Part shown: piece after piece, positions 28,225 through 37,132 of the stretch | Numbering within the stretch: position 1 is the stretch's first letter | How the letters are laid out: every line of letters starts with the position of its first letter | Source: Pasteurella sp049941595 | GTDB taxonomy: Bacteria > Pseudomonadota > Gammaproteobacteria > Enterobacterales > Pasteurellaceae | Direction: 5' to 3' | Length of the DNA: 64,000 bases | Assembly: GCA_049941595.1 (NCBI GenBank) | Contig: JBNFNA010000003.1 | Location: forward strand, 62,001-126,000 | Program-made: the position numbers and the translations under genes | The notes under the pieces: model-generated | Database searches by the model: none | What the model saw: only the letters and a program-made list of their open reading frames with translations | Told to the model about the DNA's origin: nothing

Positions 28225-29024
28225 TATTGGCCTCTTAATTTTCTAATAAATACACCACGGTGATTTATATTTTCATTATTGCTATTCTCAGGTAGCACGA
28301 TTAATTTTGACCCTTTATCCAAGGTATAGAATTTTTTTACCTTATCCGCATCAACTTTCACGTTAATATAACCGATATAATCTTTATTTTTATGGTCATT
28401 CGGCGTTCCCGTATTATTATCTGATGGTTCCTGGAATTCTTTTGTTTGAAGAACTAAAAGCTTACCTGAAACCTTCACTAAATCACTTTTATCATAAATA
28501 TTACGAGAATCTAAAGCATTTTTTTGATTATAAATAGCAACATAGTCACCACTATTAATAGTATCTAATAAATATCTTTCATCTGCATTAATATAAATTC
28601 GGTAAGCAACTTCTTGCTTACTATCCAAACTTGCCATTAAAAATCTTGGATCGTCAGGAGAAATGATCATCATATTAGATAAAAGAGAACCAGCATTTAA
28701 ACTATCTGCAATTAAATATCCCTGCAATGTTTTTGATTGAGAATGATTGATTGCATCCGAAAGATCGTTATTAATTAGAGGGTTATCTTCTGAAATGGTG
28801 ACTTGACTTATTGCATAATCATCTGATTGTAATAAAGTCCCTTTTTTTACATCACGTTTTAATTCAGCAATCGTAATGATTTTTTCTACTTTTTTCTCAA
28901 CTTGTGGTTGAGTAACAAAACTTTGAGTTTCCTCCCCTTCATTATCTGTTGGCATAAAAAGTATTCCCCCTATCCCAACAACTAATGTAAGGAATGAAAT
29001 AACAAATAACATTCTGTAATTCAT
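28224..29024 (-). CDS. rcpC: RcpC (CpaB family) periplasmic Tad protein
   Basis: 266 residues. N-terminal membrane anchor (MLFVISFLTLVVGIGGILF), then a SAF/CpaB-type domain (VKKGTLLQSDDYA...GSLLSNMMIISPDDPRFL). RcpC/CpaB links inner and outer membrane parts; in Aggregatibacter it also influences Flp1 modification. First gene of the rcpCAB block. Confidence 0.88.
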   Translation of the reverse strand: MNYRMLFVISFLTLVVGIGGILFMPTDNEGEETQSFVTQPQVEKKVEKIITIAELKRDVKKGTLLQSDDYAISQVTISEDNPLINNDLSDAINHSQSKTLQGYLIADSLNAGSLLSNMMIISPDDPRFLMASLDSKQEVAYRIYINADERYLLDTINSGDYVAIYNQKNALDSRNIYDKSDLVKVSGKLLVLQTKEFQEPSDNNTGTPNDHKNKDYIGYINVKVDADKVKKFYTLDKGSKLIVLPENSNNENINHRGVFIRKLRGQ

Positions 29025-29087
29025 TTTTGATCCTTATTTTATTTTTTATGAAATAAATATTTTGAGAAGCGTAACAATCGCAAGAAA

Positions 29088-29519
29088 TTAGCTAAACAAA
29101 ACCAAGTTAATTAAAAAGCCAAGACTAATTGCAACACCGTAAGGCAAGTGATTTTGCTGTATTGACTTTCTAAAAAAAATCCATCCAATGATTATTAACA
29201 ATAGCCCAGAGCAAGCTGTAAAAAAGAAAAATGACATAATTTGCTCTTGAGGCAGAGCTAACATTAATACTGAAATTAACTTAACATCTCCTGCCCCAAT
29301 AACTCGAAGATTAAATAACACAAAACCTACTATCAGAGAAATTAAGGCTGGAAATACAAAGACTTCTCCATATTTAACCCAGCTGAGTGGCAGGAGAATA
29401 AAAAAGAGAAGAGCGACAATCTTATTGCTAATAATTCTATACTTAATGTCAGTATAGGATATCCTTATTAGGAATAAAATCGTGAACAATTGAAGTGATA
29501 AAATAATAAATCCATTCAT
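29088..29519 (-). CDS. tadV: TadV prepilin peptidase (A24 aspartic protease)
   Basis: 143 residues, about four membrane segments. The two catalytic aspartates are visible as Asp24 (SYTDIKYR) and Asp78 in the GAGDVK motif. Processes Flp1, TadE and TadF. It lacks the methylase domain of PilD-type enzymes, as usual for TadV/CpaA. Confidence 0.92.
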   Translation of the reverse strand: MNGFIILSLQLFTILFLIRISYTDIKYRIISNKIVALLFFILLPLSWVKYGEVFVFPALISLIVGFVLFNLRVIGAGDVKLISVLMLALPQEQIMSFFFFTACSGLLLIIIGWIFFRKSIQQNHLPYGVAISLGFLINLVLFS

Positions 29520-29542
29520 TATTTTTCCCTAAATACTTAAAT

Positions 29543-29761
29543 TTATTCACTAGAATTTAATGTATTATTTATAGTAAAGGATAATAGTTCAAATTTGCTT
29601 TTTAATGCATCCATAAAAGCATTATCACCATAAAGAACAGACACAACAAATATGGCTATTGTCGCGGCTATCAGGCCATACTCTATAGAAGTTATTCCTT
29701 TATTATCTTCGACAAACAGATAATAAAAATTATTTTTTCTCACCAACTTAATATATTCCAT
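29543..29761 (-). CDS. flp2: Flp2 pilin-like protein
   Basis: 72 residues. Prepilin with cleavage after Gly22 (DNKG-ITSIEYGLIA; glutamate at +5) and a hydrophobic helix (AATIAIFVVSVLYG). Paralogue of Flp1 with a shorter tail. In Aggregatibacter Flp2 is weakly expressed; here the stem-loop between flp1 and flp2 would favour the same imbalance. Confidence 0.88.
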   Translation of the reverse strand: MEYIKLVRKNNFYYLFVEDNKGITSIEYGLIAATIAIFVVSVLYGDNAFMDALKSKFELLSFTINNTLNSSE

Positions 29762-29766
29762 ATACT

Positions 29767-29802
29767 ATATAGATTGTGCTAAGGGATTAGCACAATCTAT
29801 AT
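29767..29802 (-). other. Perfect 16-bp stem-loop between flp1 and flp2
   Basis: ATATAGATTGTGCTAA and TTAGCACAATCTATAT pair over 16 bp with a 4-nt loop, between the flp1 stop and the flp2 start. No T-run follows, so it may act as a 3'-end stabiliser or leaky attenuator giving excess flp1 mRNA. The role is inference; the stem is directly visible. Confidence 0.75.
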
Positions 29803-29813
29803 TCTAAACTATA

Positions 29814-30056
29814 TTAGCTAGCAGGTTTTTCACCTAAACCAGTTGTGCTATTCACCTTCTCTGTTAAAGTAGAGAATTTTGTTTTAAGTGCATTGATAAA
29901 ACCATTATCATCATAGAATACGGCAACGATCAATACTGCTACTGCCACTGCGATTAAACCATATTCGATTGCAGTTACACCGCTTTGGTTTTCTTTAAAT
30001 TTACGTAAAGATTCTGTTACTGAAATATATGCTTGAGTTGTTAATTTGTTAAACAT
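29814..30056 (-). CDS. flp1: Flp1 major pilin (type IVb)
   Basis: 80 residues. Prepilin cut after Gly26 (NQSG-VTAIEYGLIA, Glu at +5), leaving a 54-residue pilin with the Flp motif (hydrophobic helix AVAVAVLIVAVFYDDNGF and an S/T-rich tail). Adjacent tyrosine at +6 is the Flp-family hallmark. RBS AGGAGC lies before ATG. First gene of the tad locus; a 7-bp hairpin (30086-30105) sits in its leader. Confidence 0.93.
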   Translation of the reverse strand: MFNKLTTQAYISVTESLRKFKENQSGVTAIEYGLIAVAVAVLIVAVFYDDNGFINALKTKFSTLTEKVNSTTGLGEKPAS

Positions 30057-30440
30057 AAGTTTGCTCCTAATATTAAATAAATGATGCTTTTCTACCTTGA
30101 AAAGCCTTTATTTGACCTTTAGTAATTGGATATAAACACTAGCGTTTAATCACTAAATAATCTAGGTGCGTATTTTATGGATTTTTTTGCCGAAAAAAAG
30201 AAAAATTTACACAACCAGTCTGTGGTCTGACCAGTTGAGACAAATACAATGAATAGACAATAAATAATATATTTATTGCATCCTTATGGATTGATGTAAT
30301 GAAATTATCAAAATGAAGCTTATTAAACAAAAATAAAAATTTTTATTTAAAGTTGATATTCAAGATAACCAAATCCCTGGTTAAGTATGATAAAGCCCTA
30401 AATATAAAGCTAGCAAGAATAGAAAAAGTAAGAAATTAAA
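30057..30440. other. 384-bp tad control region
   Basis: No gene. From flp1 outward it holds the RBS, a leader hairpin at 30086-30105 (GCTTTTC-TACCTT-GAAAAGC), an A/T-rich stretch likely to contain the promoter, the FadR-like palindrome at 30220-30236, and 200 bp of AT-rich DNA up to the Leu tRNA gene. No promoter hexamers stand out clearly. Confidence 0.5.
30220..30236 (-). promoter_or_regulatory. FadR-like operator upstream of flp1
   Basis: The minus strand reads AACTGGTCAGACCACAG, matching the first 14 positions of the FadR-type palindrome AACTGGTCNGACCAGTT. A second ACTGGT half-site follows 10 bases later. It lies about 164 bp upstream of the flp1 start. The binding protein is inferred only. 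Confidence 0.5.
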
Positions 30441-30527
30441 TGGTGCCCGAGGCCAGACTTGAACTGGCACGCTTCGAAAAGCGAGGGATTTTAAATCCCT
30501 TGTGTCTACCGATTTCACCACTCGGGC
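30441..30527 (-). tRNA. tRNA-Leu (anticodon TAA)
   Basis: 87 nt with CCA. Acceptor GCCCGAG / CTCGGGC, anticodon stem GGGAT / ATCCC with loop TTAAA around TAA, long variable arm. Second gene of a two-tRNA unit. Confidence 0.97.
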
Positions 30528-30544
30528 GAGCAAATTTTAAATTT

Positions 30545-30620
30545 TGGAGCGGGAAACGAGGCTCGAACTCGCGACCCCAACCTTGGCAAGGTTGTGCTCT
30601 ACCAACTGAGCTATTCCCGC
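30545..30620 (-). tRNA. tRNA-Gly (anticodon GCC)
   Basis: 76 nt with encoded CCA (TCCA end). Acceptor GCGGGAA / TTCCCGC, anticodon loop TTGCCAA. Co-transcribed with the downstream tRNA-Leu. Confidence 0.97.
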
Positions 30621-30660
30621 ATCGTTGTTTTGATCTCGTCATTGCTAAACAACGAGGTGC

Positions 30661-30688
30661 ATTTTACTGATTTATCTTGTGCTGTCAA
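30661..30688 (-). promoter_or_regulatory. Promoter of the Gly-Leu tRNA unit
   Basis: On the minus strand TTGACA (30688-30683) and TAAAAT (30666-30661) are 16 bp apart, about 40 bp before tRNA-Gly. Confidence 0.7.
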
Positions 30689-30832
30689 ACAAAAAATGTA
30701 AAAAAATTTAAAAAACATTTCAAGCGCTTAAAAAAAATCCAAATTTCACAGTTTTGTGTCTTTACTGGAATGCAAACGTTTAAATAACAAACTTTATTTG
30801 CTTAAATTAAAGTCTTAAAATAATTAAAGTCA

Positions 30833-31390
30833 TTAAAGTTCAATTTGATCAAGTAAGCTACCTTTTGCCGCTTTTAAATATTGCAGCATAGACCATACGG
30901 TTAAAATTGCAGCGATATACAGCAAAATAATTGCAGCAATTTCCATTGCAACATTATATCGCCATAGCAATCCACCTAAAGCGAGCATTTGTGCTGCTGT
31001 TTTCACTTTACCCACCCAAGACACTGCGACTTTGCTTCTTTCACCAATTTCTGCCATCCACTCACGTAAGGCTGAAATAATAATTTCTCGAGAAATCATA
31101 ATAACGGCTGGAACTGTTACCCAAAATGAATGGTGATATTCAACAACCAGCGCCAATGCCACTGTGACCATTACTTTATCGGCAACGGGATCTAAAAATG
31201 CCCCAAAGCGCGTAGTTTGCTTCCATTTCCTCGCAAGATAGCCGTCAAACCAGTCTGTAACACCGGCAATGAAAAAGATAAAAGTGGTTAAGAAAGGTGA
31301 CCAAGAAAAAGGAAGGTAAAAAGCGATCACAAAAAATGGGATAAGAATGACACGAAATAGGGTTAGAAATATTGGGATATTTAGTTTCAT
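30833..31390 (-). CDS. pgsA: CDP-diacylglycerol-glycerol-3-phosphate phosphatidyltransferase
   Basis: 185 residues. Makes phosphatidylglycerophosphate in the inner membrane, the first committed step to phosphatidylglycerol and cardiolipin. The CDP-alcohol phosphatidyltransferase motif DG(x)2AR(x)8G(x)3D(x)3D is visible as DWFDGYLARKWKQTTRFGAFLDPVADK. Several membrane segments. It follows uvrC at 100 bp on the same strand, the usual gamma-proteobacterial uvrC-pgsA order. Confidence 0.95.
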   Translation of the reverse strand: MKLNIPIFLTLFRVILIPFFVIAFYLPFSWSPFLTTFIFFIAGVTDWFDGYLARKWKQTTRFGAFLDPVADKVMVTVALALVVEYHHSFWVTVPAVIMISREIIISALREWMAEIGERSKVAVSWVGKVKTAAQMLALGGLLWRYNVAMEIAAIILLYIAAILTVWSMLQYLKAAKGSLLDQIEL

Positions 31391-31492
31391 AAGTAGAAAT
31401 GAGCGATAGTTTTTATAATGTATTTATTCTAAAACATATCGCTATTATTTGAAAATGGAATTTTCCTAAACGTGGCAAATTCCTTGTGTTAT

Positions 31493-33319
31493 TTAGCTTT
31501 GTAGGGTTTCGTAAATTTTTTCAGCCAATGATTTAGAAATCCCAGGCACCGAAGCAATTTCATCCAAAGTGGCTTTTTTCACCCCTTGCATTCCACCTAA
31601 ATATTTTAATAAGGCTTGTCGACGTTTTGCTCCAACGCCTTCGATAGTCTCTAAACCACTTTGAATAAAGGCTTGTTGGCGTTTTTTACGATGTCCACTA
31701 ATCGCGTGATTATGACTTTCATCACGAATATGTTGGATTAAATGCAATGCCAAACTATCAGCCGGTAAATGTAATTCAGTTTCCTGTTTGCTGATAATCA
31801 AAGTTTCCAAGCCAGCTTTCCGGTCAACGCCCTTTGCTACACCAATTAAGTGCGGTCGATTTTTATCCCATTTTACATTTAGAGAATTAAATACTTGCAA
31901 AGCACGATTAAGTTGCCCTTTGCCCCCATCAATAAAGATCACATCAGGTACTTTATCTTCTTCTAAAGGTTTATCGTAACGCTTCAATAATGCTTGCTCC
32001 ATCGCAGCATAATCGTCGCCAGCTGTAATACCTGAAATATTAAAACGGCGGTAATCAGACTTAAGTGGGCCATTGTGATCAAATACCACACAAGATGCGA
32101 TCGTTTGCTCTCCCATTGTATGGCTGATATCAAAACACTCCATACGTTGAATATGTTCAATACTTAATAACGTTTGTAAAGCTTGATAACGCGCTTCTAT
32201 GAGATGGCTTTGTTTTAGTTGCGTCATTAATGCGGATTTTGCATTCACCTGAGCCAATTGTAGATATTTACTTTTCTCGCCTTTCGCTTGGTCTTGAATA
32301 CTCACTTTACAACCTGCTTGTGAGCTTAATAATTCTTCTAACTCATTTTTTTCAGTCAATTTATGATCGACGATAATTGTATTTGGTATCGTTCTACCTT
32401 GATGAGCTTGTAAATAAAATTGCCCTACAAAAGTCGCTGTTAACTCTGCTAAATCTGTATCTGCTGGCACTTTTGGAAAATAACTGCGATTTCCAAGCAC
32501 TTTACCTTGTCGGATAAACATCACTTGAACACAAGCAATGCCTAATTGATAAGCAATGGAAATAATATCAATATCGTCAACACGATCATTTGAAACAAAT
32601 TGTTTTTCAATAACTGCTCTCACTGCTTGGATTTGATCTCGAATACGAGCGGCTTCTTCAAAACGAAGTGCTTGGCTGGCTTGTTCCATTTGGGAAACTA
32701 AATGTGCCAACACTTGCTGATCTTTACCCAGTAAAAATAGACGGGCAAAATCTACTTGCTGCTGATAATCTTCATCACTAACATAACCTGCAACACAAGG
32801 CGCTGAACAACGTCCAATTTGGTATTGCAAGCAAGGGCGAGAACGATTGTTATACACCGCATTTTCACACTGGCGGATAGGAAATAATTTCTGCAATAAA
32901 GAAAGCGTTTCTCGCACTGCACTTGCGTGAGGATAAGGGCCAAAATATTCCCCTTTTACTTTTTTACTGCCACGATAAGAGGTGATGCGAGGATGACGTT
33001 CACTGGTCAATAAAATATAAGGATAAGATTTATCATCACGTAGCAAAACGTTGTAACGAGGCTGATAATTTTTAATATAGTTATGTTCAAGCAATAATGC
33101 TTCTGTCTCTGATGTGGTTATCGTGGTATCAATTCGAGCAATCGAAGCCACTAACGCCTCTGTTTTTTTACTCCCAACATTACGTCGAAAATAACTAGAA
33201 AGGCGCTTTTTAAGATCTTTGGCTTTCCCTACATAAATCACCTCGTCTTTATCGTCATACATACGATAAACGCCAGGCAGATGTGGCACATCAGTTAAAA
33301 ATTTTTTTGCATCAAACAT
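31493..33319 (-). CDS. uvrC: Excinuclease ABC subunit C
   Basis: 608 residues. Makes the two incisions of nucleotide excision repair. The N-terminal GIY-YIG nuclease (GVYRMYDDKDEVIYVGKA, about residues 16-33) is followed by the UVR motif (FEEAARIRDQI), the RNase H-like domain with DGGKGQL and the C-terminal helix-hairpin-helix pair (GVGAKRRQALLKYLGG, VPGISKSLAEKI). Full length. It precedes pgsA and follows kdsB on the same strand. Confidence 0.96.
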   Translation of the reverse strand: MFDAKKFLTDVPHLPGVYRMYDDKDEVIYVGKAKDLKKRLSSYFRRNVGSKKTEALVASIARIDTTITTSETEALLLEHNYIKNYQPRYNVLLRDDKSYPYILLTSERHPRITSYRGSKKVKGEYFGPYPHASAVRETLSLLQKLFPIRQCENAVYNNRSRPCLQYQIGRCSAPCVAGYVSDEDYQQQVDFARLFLLGKDQQVLAHLVSQMEQASQALRFEEAARIRDQIQAVRAVIEKQFVSNDRVDDIDIISIAYQLGIACVQVMFIRQGKVLGNRSYFPKVPADTDLAELTATFVGQFYLQAHQGRTIPNTIIVDHKLTEKNELEELLSSQAGCKVSIQDQAKGEKSKYLQLAQVNAKSALMTQLKQSHLIEARYQALQTLLSIEHIQRMECFDISHTMGEQTIASCVVFDHNGPLKSDYRRFNISGITAGDDYAAMEQALLKRYDKPLEEDKVPDVIFIDGGKGQLNRALQVFNSLNVKWDKNRPHLIGVAKGVDRKAGLETLIISKQETELHLPADSLALHLIQHIRDESHNHAISGHRKKRQQAFIQSGLETIEGVGAKRRQALLKYLGGMQGVKKATLDEIASVPGISKSLAEKIYETLQS

Positions 33320-33329
33320 AAAATGAAGA

Positions 33330-33345
33330 GGCGCCCTAGGACGCC
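33330..33345 (-). terminator. Short hairpin after kdsB
   Basis: GGCGCCC / GGACGCC stem (one wobble pair) a few bases after the kdsB stop and before uvrC. The T-run on the minus strand is weak, so it may only attenuate readthrough. Confidence 0.45.
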
Positions 33346-33352
33346 ATTAAAA

Positions 33353-34132
33353 TTAATTCTTTTGTAAAATTGACCGCACTTTTTCCAGATCTTCTGGTGT
33401 GTCAACCCCAACCGGTGGCACTTCTTTGGCTAATTCAACGTGGATTTTCTCACCATTCCATAACACGCGAAGTTGCTCTAGGCTTTCAATCTGCTCCAAT
33501 GCTGTGGGCTGCCATTGCACATATTGTTTAATAAATCCCGCACGATATGCATAAATCCCAATATGGCGTAGATAGTGGTCGTCTAATTCTAAGGTTTTAT
33601 GTAATTCTGGATTCGCTTGTAAATTTGCAAATTGATCGCGATTCCAAGGAATCACTGCACGAGAAAAATATAAAACATAGCCGTTTTTATCGGTCAGTAC
33701 TTTCACTGCATTTGGGTTAAATAATTCCTCAGGTTCGGTAATTTTCACCGCGAGGCTTGCCATTTTGACCTGATACTTAGCCAAGTTTTCTGCCACTTGT
33801 TGCACAATTACAGGTGGAATTAATGGCTCATCACCTTGAATATTCACAATAATTTCATCATCTTGAATTGCTAATTTTTCGACAACTTCGGCTAAACGTT
33901 CAGTGCCAGAATTGTGTTTTTCTGAAGTCATACAAACTTCTGCGCCAAAAGCTTCTGCTGCCTTTGCTACTTCAGGATTATCCGTGGCTACAACGACGCG
34001 GCTTGCGCCCGATAATTTCGCTTTTTCAAATACGTGAGCGATCATTGGTTTACCCGCAATATCTGCCAATGGTTTACCAGGCAAACGAGTGGAAGCATAA
34101 CGGGCTGGAATAATTACAGTAAATTTTGTCAT
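33353..34132 (-). CDS. kdsB: 3-deoxy-manno-octulosonate cytidylyltransferase
   Basis: 259 residues. Activates KDO with CTP for lipooligosaccharide core synthesis. Nucleotide-binding VIIPARYASTRLPGKPLADI at the N-terminus, then IVNIQGDEPLIPP and the C-terminal GVDTPEDLEKV. ATG 34132 is chosen (RBS AAGGGA, standard N-terminus); the frame is open six codons upstream. Last gene of comEC-msbA-lpxK-ycaR-kdsB. Confidence 0.95.
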   Translation of the reverse strand: MTKFTVIIPARYASTRLPGKPLADIAGKPMIAHVFEKAKLSGASRVVVATDNPEVAKAAEAFGAEVCMTSEKHNSGTERLAEVVEKLAIQDDEIIVNIQGDEPLIPPVIVQQVAENLAKYQVKMASLAVKITEPEELFNPNAVKVLTDKNGYVLYFSRAVIPWNRDQFANLQANPELHKTLELDDHYLRHIGIYAYRAGFIKQYVQWQPTALEQIESLEQLRVLWNGEKIHVELAKEVPPVGVDTPEDLEKVRSILQKN

Positions 34133-34167
34133 TTTCAAATCCCTTGTCACCTTTGAGCAATTAAACG

Positions 34168-34356
34168 CTAAGCATTTTCTGACGGTTGAATGTCAGAGAG
34201 CGGGATAGCCTGCTCTGCTAATAAAACAGGAATACCTTGATTGATTGCATAAGCCACTTTATCAAATTGGCACACAAGATGTTGCTTGTTTTGATCGAGG
34301 GTTAAACGCCCGTGACACATTGGACAAGCGACAATTTCTAATAATTTTGAATCCAT
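34168..34356 (-). CDS. ycaR: YcaR/Trm112-like small zinc-ribbon protein
   Basis: 62 residues. UPF0434/Trm112 family: MDSKLLEIVACPMCHGRL carries the CPxC pair, with one further Cys (LVCQF) and the GIPVLL motif. Function unproven; the lpxK-ycaR-kdsB order is conserved in enterics. ATG 34356 (RBS GAGGGA) is preferred; an ATG at 34371 overlapping the lpxK stop (ATGA) adds five residues. Confidence 0.85.
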   Translation of the reverse strand: MDSKLLEIVACPMCHGRLTLDQNKQHLVCQFDKVAYAINQGIPVLLAEQAIPLSDIQPSENA

Positions 34357-34367
34357 ATTTCCCTCAC

Positions 34368-35348
34368 TCATTTATGTTGTACTTTCTGAAGAATTTTTTG
34401 TAAAAATGACCGCACTTTTTCGCCTTCAATTTTAGCTTCAACAGGCACATACCACCAATTTTCTTTGGCAAATAGCACACATTTCACCGCATCTTTTTCT
34501 GTCATAAAGAGCGGTCGATTTTCATCGAATTTTGCAAATTGTGCAGGTTCGAAATGCTGATGATCTTGAAAAGCTTGACTATCTTGGACTTGAATCCCCA
34601 TTTCCTCAAGCATATTAAAAAAACGTTGTGGGTTACCAATGCCCGCAATTGCTGAAACATAAGTGGTTTGAAATTCAGTTAACAATCTTTGTTCATTTGT
34701 CTTAAGATTGACTGCATAACGAGGTATCAAACGCATTACAGCATCAGTATTTTTTGTTTGATTTCCGTTACTAATAATGAAATCAACCGTGCTTAAACGG
34801 CTAGGCAATTCGCGAAGTGGGCCAGCGGGTAAAACAAAGCCATTGCCAAAACCACGTTCGCCATCCATTACGACAATTTCAATATCACGTTGCAATTTAT
34901 AATGCTGTAAACCATCATCGCTGATAATCAAATCACAATCACTTGTTTTCAATAATAGTTCAATAGATTGCTGGCGATTAGGCGAAATGACAACCGGCAC
35001 ACTTGTTCGCTTGGCAATTAATACTGGCTCATCGCCACCTTCGATAGGATCTGTTGTGGACGTCACTAGCAATGGATAAGTTTTCGCTTGGCTTCCATAA
35101 CCACGTGAAATCACACCGACTTTAATGCCTTGTTGTTGCAATTGTTGTACTAGCCAAATCACAACGGGGGTTTTGCCATTTCCACCGACAGATAAATTCC
35201 CGACAACAATAACGGGTACTGGCGGACGATAAGAAGACAAAATGCCTTGTTTAAACAAGGCTTTTCTGATTTGAGAAATAATCCAAAAGAGTAAAGAAAG
35301 GGGTGATAACAACCACATTAGCCAGCTGCGTGAGTACCAGAATTGCAT
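34368..35348 (-). CDS. lpxK: Tetraacyldisaccharide 4'-kinase
   Basis: 326 residues. Phosphorylates the 4' position of the lipid A disaccharide at the inner membrane. N-terminal membrane helix (WLMWLLSPLSLLFWIIS), Walker A-like VGNLSVGGNGKTPVV, and downstream SDDGLQHYKLQRDIEIVVMD with the catalytic Asp-His region. Between msbA (24 bp upstream) and ycaR (overlap). Confidence 0.95.
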   Translation of the reverse strand: MQFWYSRSWLMWLLSPLSLLFWIISQIRKALFKQGILSSYRPPVPVIVVGNLSVGGNGKTPVVIWLVQQLQQQGIKVGVISRGYGSQAKTYPLLVTSTTDPIEGGDEPVLIAKRTSVPVVISPNRQQSIELLLKTSDCDLIISDDGLQHYKLQRDIEIVVMDGERGFGNGFVLPAGPLRELPSRLSTVDFIISNGNQTKNTDAVMRLIPRYAVNLKTNEQRLLTEFQTTYVSAIAGIGNPQRFFNMLEEMGIQVQDSQAFQDHQHFEPAQFAKFDENRPLFMTEKDAVKCVLFAKENWWYVPVEAKIEGEKVRSFLQKILQKVQHK

Positions 35349-35372
35349 ATAACCTCTTTCAATATCTATGAA

Positions 35373-37121
35373 TTATTGTGTGAATTGCATACTATGCAGT
35401 TGTTTATAAGCACCATCAAGTGCAAGCAATTCAGAATGTGAACCACGTTCTTTCACTTCACCGTGCTCAATCACTAAAATTTCATCGGCATTTTCGATGG
35501 TTGACAAGCGATGCGCAATCACAATTACCGTGCGATCTTTTTGTAACTTTTCAATCGCAGACTGGATAGCACGTTCTGACTCAGTATCCAATGCTGAAGT
35601 TGCTTCATCTAAAATCAACACTGGGGAATTACGCAATAATGCTCGAGCGATAGCTAAACGTTGGCGTTGGCCACCTGATAAATTCATTCCGTTTTCACCA
35701 ATTACGGTATCAATCCCATTTTCTAATTTATCAATAAATTCCATTGCATAAGCATCTTTTGCTGCTTGGATAATTTCTTCACGGGAATACTTATCTTTGG
35801 CTGCATAAGCAATGTTATTTGCAATAGTATCGTTAAATAAATGGACTTGTTGCGAAACCACAGCACAATTTTCACGTAAATTTGATAAACGATAATCTTG
35901 AATATTAACGCCATCAAGGGTGATTTCACCTTGGTCAACATCATAGAAACGTGTAACTAAGTTCGCAATGGTTGATTTTCCCGACCCCGAACGCCCTACT
36001 AATGCCACTGTTTTTCCTTTTGGAACTTCAAAAGAAATATTATTTAATGCTGGCTCTTGTTTGCCCGCATAAGTGAAAGTCACGTTTTTAAAGCTTAAAT
36101 GACCTTCTGCCTTATCTGATTTATGACTCCCCGTATCTTTTTCGGTTTCTAAATCTAATAAGGCAAATAACGTTTGGCAGGCTGCCATACCACGTTGGAA
36201 TTGTGCATTCACATTCGTCAAGGATTTCAATGGGCGCATCATTGCTAGCATTGAAGAGAAAACCACAGTAAATGAACCCGCACTTAAGTTTTGGTCCATA
36301 ATAGCGGGTAAAGTCGCAAGATAAAGCACTGCGGCAAGGGCAAAAGAAGCAATAATTTGCACTACCGGGTTAGCAATCGCATCAGCCATGACCATTTTCA
36401 TCCCTTTGCGACGCATATCGTTACTCACGTAATTAAAACGTTCTTCTTCCACAATTTGTCCACCGAAAGATAGCACCACTTTATGCCCTTTCAGCATTTG
36501 CTCTGCAGTAGAAGTTAACTCTCCCATTGCATTTTGCATATTCTTACTTAAATCACGGAATTTTTTAGATACTACACGAATCAAGATTGCAATAACTGGC
36601 CCAATCAAGAATAACACTAAAGAAAGCTGCCAACTGGTATAAATCATCACCACAAATAAAGAGATAATGTAGGCACCTTCACGCACGATAGTAATCAAGG
36701 CACCAGAAGATGAGTTCGCCACTTGCTCTGAATCGTAAGTGATACGAGAAAGTAATCGGCCTGTTGAGTTTTGATCAAAAAAGGGTACTGGCATAAACAT
36801 TAGGTGTTTGAAAATACGACGACGCATTGTCATCACGACTTTGCCAGATACCCAAGCCAAACAGTAAGACGAAATAAAGTTACTTAAACCACGTAAAAAA
36901 ATCACCAAAACGACCACAACAGACATTTGGCGTAAAAAAGAAGTATCCGCTTTACCAAAGCCTTCATCAAGTAATGGTTTTAATAATGAAATCAAACTCG
37001 CATCCGCTAACGCGTTTAATACTAAGGCGATACCAGAAACAATTAACCCCAATTTAAATGGTCGAATTGTCGGCCATAAACGTTTAAATGTTTGAATAGT
37101 TGAAAGATCTTTATCTTGCAT
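35373..37121 (-). CDS. msbA: Lipid A/phospholipid flippase MsbA (ABC exporter)
   Basis: 582 residues. Half-transporter: six membrane segments in the first 320 or so residues, then an ATPase domain with Walker A VGRSGSGKST, Q-loop VSQQVHLF, signature LSGGQRQR, Walker B LILDEATSALD and the switch His in IAHRLST. Flips core-lipid A across the inner membrane. 11 bp after comEC and immediately before lpxK. Confidence 0.96.
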   Translation of the reverse strand: MQDKDLSTIQTFKRLWPTIRPFKLGLIVSGIALVLNALADASLISLLKPLLDEGFGKADTSFLRQMSVVVVLVIFLRGLSNFISSYCLAWVSGKVVMTMRRRIFKHLMFMPVPFFDQNSTGRLLSRITYDSEQVANSSSGALITIVREGAYIISLFVVMIYTSWQLSLVLFLIGPVIAILIRVVSKKFRDLSKNMQNAMGELTSTAEQMLKGHKVVLSFGGQIVEEERFNYVSNDMRRKGMKMVMADAIANPVVQIIASFALAAVLYLATLPAIMDQNLSAGSFTVVFSSMLAMMRPLKSLTNVNAQFQRGMAACQTLFALLDLETEKDTGSHKSDKAEGHLSFKNVTFTYAGKQEPALNNISFEVPKGKTVALVGRSGSGKSTIANLVTRFYDVDQGEITLDGVNIQDYRLSNLRENCAVVSQQVHLFNDTIANNIAYAAKDKYSREEIIQAAKDAYAMEFIDKLENGIDTVIGENGMNLSGGQRQRLAIARALLRNSPVLILDEATSALDTESERAIQSAIEKLQKDRTVIVIAHRLSTIENADEILVIEHGEVKERGSHSELLALDGAYKQLHSMQFTQ

Positions 37122-37132
37122 AATCTCTTATA

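Noticed and set aside
30436..30670. Two frames of about 70 codons on either strand
   Set aside because: Overlap the Leu and Gly tRNA genes.
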